In this document: positions 58,867-64,000 of the stretch, piece by piece
Layout of the letters: the number at the start of each line of letters is the position of its first letter
Numbering within the stretch: the stretch's first letter is position 1
Assembly (NCBI GenBank): GCA_016713335.1
Contig: JADJPH010000035.1
Coordinates: 44,860-108,859 of the forward strand
DNA from: Candidatus Fredericiella danica
GTDB taxonomy: Bacteria > Chloroflexota > Anaerolineae > Caldilineales > Caldilineaceae
Reading direction: 5' to 3'
DNA: 64,000 nucleotides
The notes under the pieces: generated by a model
Database searches by the model: none
Told to the model about the DNA's origin: nothing
The model's input: the letters and a program-made list of their open reading frames with translations, nothing else
Translations under genes and position numbers: made by a program

Positions 58867-60803
58867 ATGGACACTCGCACTACCGCAAGAGACCGAAGTT
58901 CTCGCGCATCGGGTCTTGGGAATGGGACCTCGCCAGTGGTATCGGGACATGCTCACCCGGCTTTTTTTGTGTCTACGGGTTGGATAACGCAGTCACCGTT
59001 ACCCTCTGCGATTGGATGGCCCTGGGATTACCAGAAGATCGCCCGGCAATCCAAAAAGTATTTGATGATGCGATTGCCGGTATTGCACCATTTGCAGGCG
59101 AACATCGCATCATCCGCCACAATGACGGCGCAGTTCGCTATGTTCGTGTCTGGGGGCGCGTGGTGCGTGACGCCGATGGTTCTGCCATCACACTGATCGG
59201 TGCCACTCAAGATGTGACTGAATCCAATCAGAGTGAATGGCGCCATGCCCAGTTGGCCGCCATTGTGGCCAATGCCGATGTGTCGATCATTGGCACCGAC
59301 CTCGACACGCGCGTGATGAGTTGGAACCACGGCGCAGAGCAGCTTTACGGGTACACATCAGCCGAAGCAATTGGCCGGCCGCTGGCGGTACTCATCGCTC
59401 CGGATGAGGCCGCTCAATTGGCTCACAACACAGAGCTGATTCGCAAAGATACAGTTGTCGCCAACTTTCGCGGCAAACGACGGACCAAGGATGATCGCAT
59501 CATCGACGTGGTTGCCACGATTTCGCCTGTGCGCGATGTCCTGGGCAATATCATCGGCGCATCAGCCATTGCACACGACATAACGCCCATCAGCGAACTT
59601 GAACGCTCCCTCGAAGTCAATCTAACCAAATACGTGACGCTCTTTGAACTTGCACTGGATCAGCGTCATTGACGATCAAGGCAATATCGTGGAAGCCAAC
59701 CGCAAGCGGAACGCTTGCTGGGCATCCCAAAAATGGAGATTGAACAGCGCACGCTGGGCAGCCCCGAATGGAGATTTGTGCACCCCGATGGCTCACCCAT
59801 CCTTCCATCGGAATTTGCAAGCAGACGCGCACTTAGCGAAAAGCGCCGTATACATGGATTCGAAGCTGGCATCGTGAACGCCGCTGGGAAGGTCACCTGG
59901 ATCAGCATTGATGCTGCGCCACTGCCGTTACCCGGTTACGGCGTGATCTCGGCCTATACCGACATCACGGATCGGAAACGTGCTGAAGATGTCTTGCTGC
60001 GCTTCAATGATGAACTTGAGCAGCAGGTGGCGGAGCGCACCGTCCAATTGGAAAGCGCGCTGGCGCAGTTGCGCCATGCCGACGAAACGAAAGACGCCTT
60101 TCTCGCCTCCGTTAGCCACGAACTGCGCACGCCTCTAACTGGCGTGTTAGGGATGGCTGATGCGCTAGAAATGCAGTTTAGTGGTCCGCTGAATGAGCGC
60201 CAACTCTACTACGTCCAGCAAATTCGCGTGAGCGGCAACCGCTTACTGGCGCTCGTTGACGCCGTCCTCGGCTATACGGCGCTGATCGCCGGCCGCGTGC
60301 TCACCCACACACTGCCCTGCCGCCTGTTGGATTTAGCGATCAAGAGCCTGCACACGATCCGCCCTTACGCTGACGCAAAGCACCAAGCTCTCAGATTTTC
60401 GGTGGACCCGGACGATCTCGAAATCGCAAGCGACCCGCAAAGCATCATTCAGGTGCTCGACAACCTCCTTGACAATGCCGTCAAGTTCACCCCAGATGGC
60501 GGAAAAGTTGCGCTGGAGATTACCTATGATGTGGCAGATGAAGTGGTGAAGTTGACCGTGTGGGATACTGGCATTGGGATTGCCCCAGAGCAGCAGGAAG
60601 CCATCTTCAAGCCGTTTTCGCAGGTGGATAGTGGACTGAACCGCCTGTATACCGGGGTGGGCCTGGGGCTCGCCTCATCATTTCAAATTGTGCGTATCCT
60701 TGGCGGGACGATTACCGTCGAGAGTCAATTGGGCAAGGGCAGTCGCTTCATCGTAACGTTGCCGACCAAACCGTTGCCGAAAGCGGGACAACAGCACGAT
60801 TGA
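58867..60803 (+). CDS. Soluble multi-PAS sensor histidine kinase, frameshifted
   Basis: A kinase of about 645 residues with no membrane helix. Three PAS-type modules are seen: IGSWEWDLASGIG...HRIIRHNDGAVRYVRV, then NADVSIIGTDLDTRVMSWNH, and a third beginning ISVIDDQGNIVEANRK, with VTWISIDAAPLPLPGYGVIS and ITDRKRAE in its C-cap. HisKA follows (AFLASVSHELRTPLTGVLG) and HATPase_c (DNLLDNAVKFTPDGGK, VWDTGIGIAPEQQEA, GVGLGLASS). ATG 58867 is chosen because GTTGAGGAGAATCT precedes it; a frame change near 58905 joins it to the first PAS, and others near 59665-59720 join the third. No response regulator lies in the window. Confidence 0.8.
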
Positions 60804-61142
60804 CGCCCCCTGCCCCTCCGGGCGCATCGCCGGGTCCTACGCCGGCACGATCATGCGTTTCTTTTACCGCGGCAAAGTTGCCTGCCTCGTCTCTGGCAGT
60901 GCCCGCCTTGACCAATTCGCACCACTGCTCCCGTGAGTGGGCGGGTAGTGCCGGGGACGTTAAGCGGAGGACCTAAACGGCGCCAAGATCATTCGCTTGC
61001 CATCGTGCCCGGCATGGACCGGCTTCACCTCACGATCCCTGAACTGGTGGTCCATGCCGGGCACGGGTAAAACGAGATCACCTGGCGTTGCCGGCGGACA
61101 CGACACTAGCCCGGCCACGGGCTCGGCCCTGGCGATGGTCCT
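60804..61142. other. 339-base intergenic region, no gene seen
   Basis: The gap lies between the convergent PAS kinase and the secreted protease gene. It is rich in short G/C words and holds the 17-bp inverted repeat described separately. No convincing protein or RNA gene was found. Confidence 0.4.
61004..61065. repeat. 17-bp perfect inverted repeat, 28-bp spacer
   Basis: CGTGCCCGGCATGGACC (61004-61020) is the exact reverse complement of GGTCCATGCCGGGCACG (61049-61065). The interior contains no obvious gene. It could be a terminator-like stem, a protein-binding site, or a remnant of a small mobile element; no transposase was seen nearby. Confidence 0.75.
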
Positions 61143-63268
61143 TTACCGAGCGACCGGCTCGTTGCGCTGCAAATCGGGCATGTACACCCTGTCCGCGTGA
61201 TTCCACGTGTCCACAACATTGCTGCCGATGGCGAGATGTCCGGGTTGGCGGACAGAGTCGCCCGCGGAGTAGTCACTCAGGGTGATCGACGCGACACGCC
61301 GATCAATCCAGTCGGTGAATGCCGGCGCATGGGCATAGACGCCGGGGATCTGCGGTAAAGCGCACCCCTCACCCCAACTGACGACGCCGACTTGCCACCA
61401 TCCTAAGAAACTGTCCTCGACGACGAGCGGCCCACCACTGTCCCCCTGGCAAGAATCCTTTCCCCCTTCTTCCACCCCGGCGCAGATCATGGTGTCCGTG
61501 ATCGTTCCCGGTGGGTAACCCGTGTCCTGATAGGCGACGTCACAGGCTTCCCGTGCCACGAGCGGTACCGTCACCTGGCGCAGACCGTCGGGCCATTGGG
61601 GAAACGACTGTGTATTGCCCCATCCCGTGACAACGGCAGGCTTGCCCGCGGCACTGAGTTTAGGCTGGTCTGATGGACAAGGGGACGGGTCTGGACCGTC
61701 GCCGTCAGTTGCGCCGGGGTTTCCAGCCTGAGGAGCGCCATGTCGTGGTCGGAGGTGAACGGATCCACGCTGGGTACGATCACTCGCTGACCTGTAGGTT
61801 TTGTCCGGCATCGCTTGATAGTCTGTGGCGACCTACGACGGCGCCGATCTCGCCGGGAAACGCATTGACCACGGCGCCATTGGTTACGCAATGGGCGGCG
61901 GTCAAGACCCAATCTGGGGTGATCAGCGATCCCCCCGCAGCCCCACCATTCATCGGCGGCTCATACCAGAGTGCAAGCCTGCCAGGGCCAGGCGCCGGGT
62001 TCGGCTTCATCCCCGCCGACGATGGCGGCGCTGATTGCGCTTCCACAGCGTTAGCTGTGCTTGCAGTTAATACTGCCATCGGTGCAGCCGTGGCGACGAC
62101 GGAGAAAATCAAACTGCTCCGGTGCTCTTTGCGCCGAGGGTTGTGGACCTCCCATTCAACGACATTCCCCACGACTTGTCCGCCGGTAAGGTGCGCAGCA
62201 CCAGGCGGGATGCTGGCACGGACGATCACATCCTGGGCGGTGGCCTGACCGTTGTTGGTGACGGTTTGGTGAGCGTGTAGGAAATCGGCGCCGGGAAAGC
62301 ACGTGCCGGACCGGTCACGTCGATGGCCAGCGCAACGCCCGTCACGAAGAGGCGCCGGATCATCATGGCGACTTCGGCGCTGCCCGGCTCGACGGTGAGA
62401 TCGCCCTGCGGCGTAAGGATGGTGTTGAACGGCGCATTGTCGTCAACGCGTGCTGCCACGGTCACGGGGATATAGCCCCGGTTTGTGGAGACGCGCCAGA
62501 CCAGTTCGTTGCCGTCGGTCTGGATGGGCGCCGGGTTAGCCGACCCGGCAGGTAGGTGATGCCCACCGGTAAGGTGGCCCGTCAGTGTGCAGGTGACTTG
62601 ACCCAACCGGGTGACGGGCGGCTGCAGCCCGAGTGTAGGTGACCTGCTCGCCCCGCATTACATACTGCCCACTCTCAGGTGGAAGCATTCGGGGTCATGA
62701 GGCCTTCGACGCCTTGTGCGCGCTTCGAAAGAACAGTCATCGTCCAGCGGCCAGGAGCCGGTGTAGTTGTGGATGATCGCCCAGTAGTCAGCCACCGTTG
62801 GCGCAAAGATCGAGCACCTTTCCCCGCCTGACCCGCTGGCGCTATAGCAGAGTGTCTCATCTCGGATGGGGAATGCCATCATGATTGGCGTCATGCCAAC
62901 TTAGAGATCCAGGTCGAAGGGGGTAGTCCCAGTGATGGCTGCAGTGAAGGTGAAGACAACCCTGGCATCTTGATCTTAGCCGACGACGACCGCTGGGTTG
63001 GTCGGGTCGAAGGGGCGCCGGGATCCCTCGGCGCTCGGTACGACGCCCGGCGTCACTTGGACGAGCAACAGCACCGTGCCGGCATCGACGGCATCGATTC
63101 GCCCCTGTGCGCTCGGTGCGTGGACCAGCGGGTAGCGCAGGTGGCGAAGGGGACGGCGACGATTCGGCGGCGTCTGATGCAGCATCGCCCCGGTAGGCGT
63201 CAGCAGCAATAAACCGCCCAGCAGCGCAAACCGCAAATTGCTGGGATAACGGCGGTGGATTTTGACAT
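61143..63268 (-). CDS. Secreted trypsin-like serine protease with DUF11-like repeats, heavily frameshifted
   Basis: Pieces in different frames make a protein of about 700 residues. ATG 63268 has GGAGAGCTTCTC before it. A signal-like segment (RFALLGGLLLLTPTGAML) follows after a frame change. Then come unassigned beta-rich parts, a segment DISYTLTVTNNGQATAQDVI-like (actual ISYTLT then VIVRASIPPGAAHLTGG) resembling DUF11 repeats, and an S1A protease with His in LTAAHCV, Asp in SDHDMALLRL and Ser in DSCQGDSGGPLVV. At least six breaks occur. Tryptic specificity is suggested by DSCQGDSGG. The product would be extracellular. Confidence 0.65.
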
Positions 63269-63536
63269 GAGAAGCTCTCCGTAACTGCGAGGCAAAGACG
63301 CCGGTCCAGTTTGAGCAGGGCGCTAGGGATGGGTAAGTATATCACTTTCCCTTTTAGCGGAATGACGCAACCATCACCGGGGGGGCTATGCTTGACTTGA
63401 CCCAGAAATCTAAGCGCAATCTTGTGGCTGAGCAAGCAGCACCGCTTCTCGGAAGGAGAATGGACCCTGGACGCCGAACTGATCTTTAAGTGAGCGTCCG
63501 CCGGCTGCGGATGCATTTGCCGGGACCTGGCCTGCG

Positions 63537-64000
63537 AGCCGTTGACGATGACGCTGCGAGAGTTGGGGTATGAAACACCCACCCCGATCCAGGCGCACGG
63601 CAGTTCCACTGCTATTGCAAGGCCATGACCTGGTCGGGCAGGCGCAGACCGGGACCGGCCAGACCGCGGCCTGTGCCCTGCCGATCCTTGCAACGCTGGA
63701 CCTGAACTGACAAATACGTTCAAGCTCTGGTGTTGGCCCCAACTTTCGCGAACTGGCGATCCAGGTCTCGGGCCATCCACGTCCATGCCAAACGGCTAGG
63801 CCGGTGCGGGTGACTTGCCGTTTGGTGGCGATTCTATCCAGAAGCGATTGGACGGCTGCGAGTGGGGTGCAGGTGGTGGTGGGCACGCCCGGTCGCATCA
63901 TGGATCATCTGCGCCGGGGGCCGCCCAGTCTGGATGCCGTGCGGATCGTCGTGCTGGATGAAGTAGAGGAGATGTTGCGGTGGGGTTTCAGGAAGATGTT
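63537..64000 (+). pseudogene. DEAD-box RNA helicase, damaged and cut by the window edge
   Basis: The order of helicase motifs is clear though frames differ: LRELGYETPTPIQA (Q motif), LVGQAQTGTGQTAACALPIL (motif I with Lys replaced by Gln), LVLAPT/RELAIQV (motif Ia), VQVVVGTPGRIMDHL (motif Ib) and IVVLDEVEEMLRWGF (motif II, DEVE instead of DEAD). At least three frameshifts and a stop occur within 460 bases, and two catalytic motifs are changed, so this is more than a simple indel. It is either a decayed gene or a very low-quality contig end. The 3' part lies beyond the window. Confidence 0.6.

Noticed and set aside
1..64000. tRNA or rRNA genes, prophage or intact insertion sequence
   Set aside because: No T-arm-like GTTCGAATCC words in cloverleaf context, no rRNA segments and no transposase or integrase motifs were found.

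Overview
The window looks like one contig of a GC-rich bacterium (roughly 58-60 % GC by eye), most plausibly a Chloroflexota (Anaerolineae/Caldilinea-like). The hints are the mixture of carbohydrate clusters, Thr/Pro-rich linkers in secreted proteins, and an island of effector-associated-domain, STAND and SIR2 proteins of a kind common in multicellular and filamentous bacteria. The assignment is an inference. No rRNA, tRNA, CRISPR array or intact transposon was recognised.

Layout. 1-5.5 kb: the end of glycogen phosphorylase and a three-gene pyruvate/acetoin dehydrogenase operon (E1 alpha, E1 beta, E2). 5.5-13.1 kb: a DeoR regulator divergent from a sugar or sugar-acid operon (SIS protein, FGGY kinase, SDR, Gfo/Idh/MocA, FAD oxidoreductase, phosphotriesterase-type lactonase). 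13.1-17.4 kb: an acetyltransferase, small membrane and secreted proteins, and a decayed tandem duplication of a small exported-protein gene. 17.6-20.5 kb: an octopine-dehydrogenase-like gene with a B12-binding enzyme. 20.7-26.5 kb: an ion and second-messenger region with a ClC-CBS-TrkA_C channel and a class III cyclase overlapping an MscS channel that carries a cyclic-nucleotide-binding domain. 26.5-32.4 kb: a membrane-anchored protein, an ABC-2 exporter, an M29 aminopeptidase and an MFS carrier.

32.4-41.05 kb, the most interesting part: six tightly packed genes on the minus strand. In transcription order they are an NUC-family nuclease, an FGE/lectin-fold protein, a SIR2-like putative NADase, a membrane-anchored STAND NTPase with a degenerate LytM/M23-like ectodomain, a protein with an effector-associated-type helical domain fused to a trypsin-like protease, and a second effector-associated-type protein with glycine-rich strand repeats. 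The set resembles an NTP-dependent conflict (immunity or programmed cell death) system.

41.2-52.1 kb: a LacI regulator divergent from a sugar ABC transporter followed by Gfo/Idh/MocA, a ThDP enzyme, an aldehyde dehydrogenase and an IlvD/Edd dehydratase, which fits non-phosphorylative sugar-acid catabolism. 52.1-55.1 kb: a WYL regulator, a GyrI-like protein and methylthioribose kinase. 55.4-60.8 kb: two sensor kinases flanking an Mrr-like restriction endonuclease. 61.1-64 kb: a broken secreted trypsin with DUF11-like repeats and a damaged DEAD-box helicase at the edge.

Caution: more than 20 otherwise well-conserved genes are interrupted by one-base frameshifts, many beside homopolymer runs. 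The amino-acid sequence stays family-like on both sides, so many of these may be assembly indels. They are annotated as whole genes with the breaks named. The 15.3-17.3 kb duplicates also carry substitutions and look like true decay.
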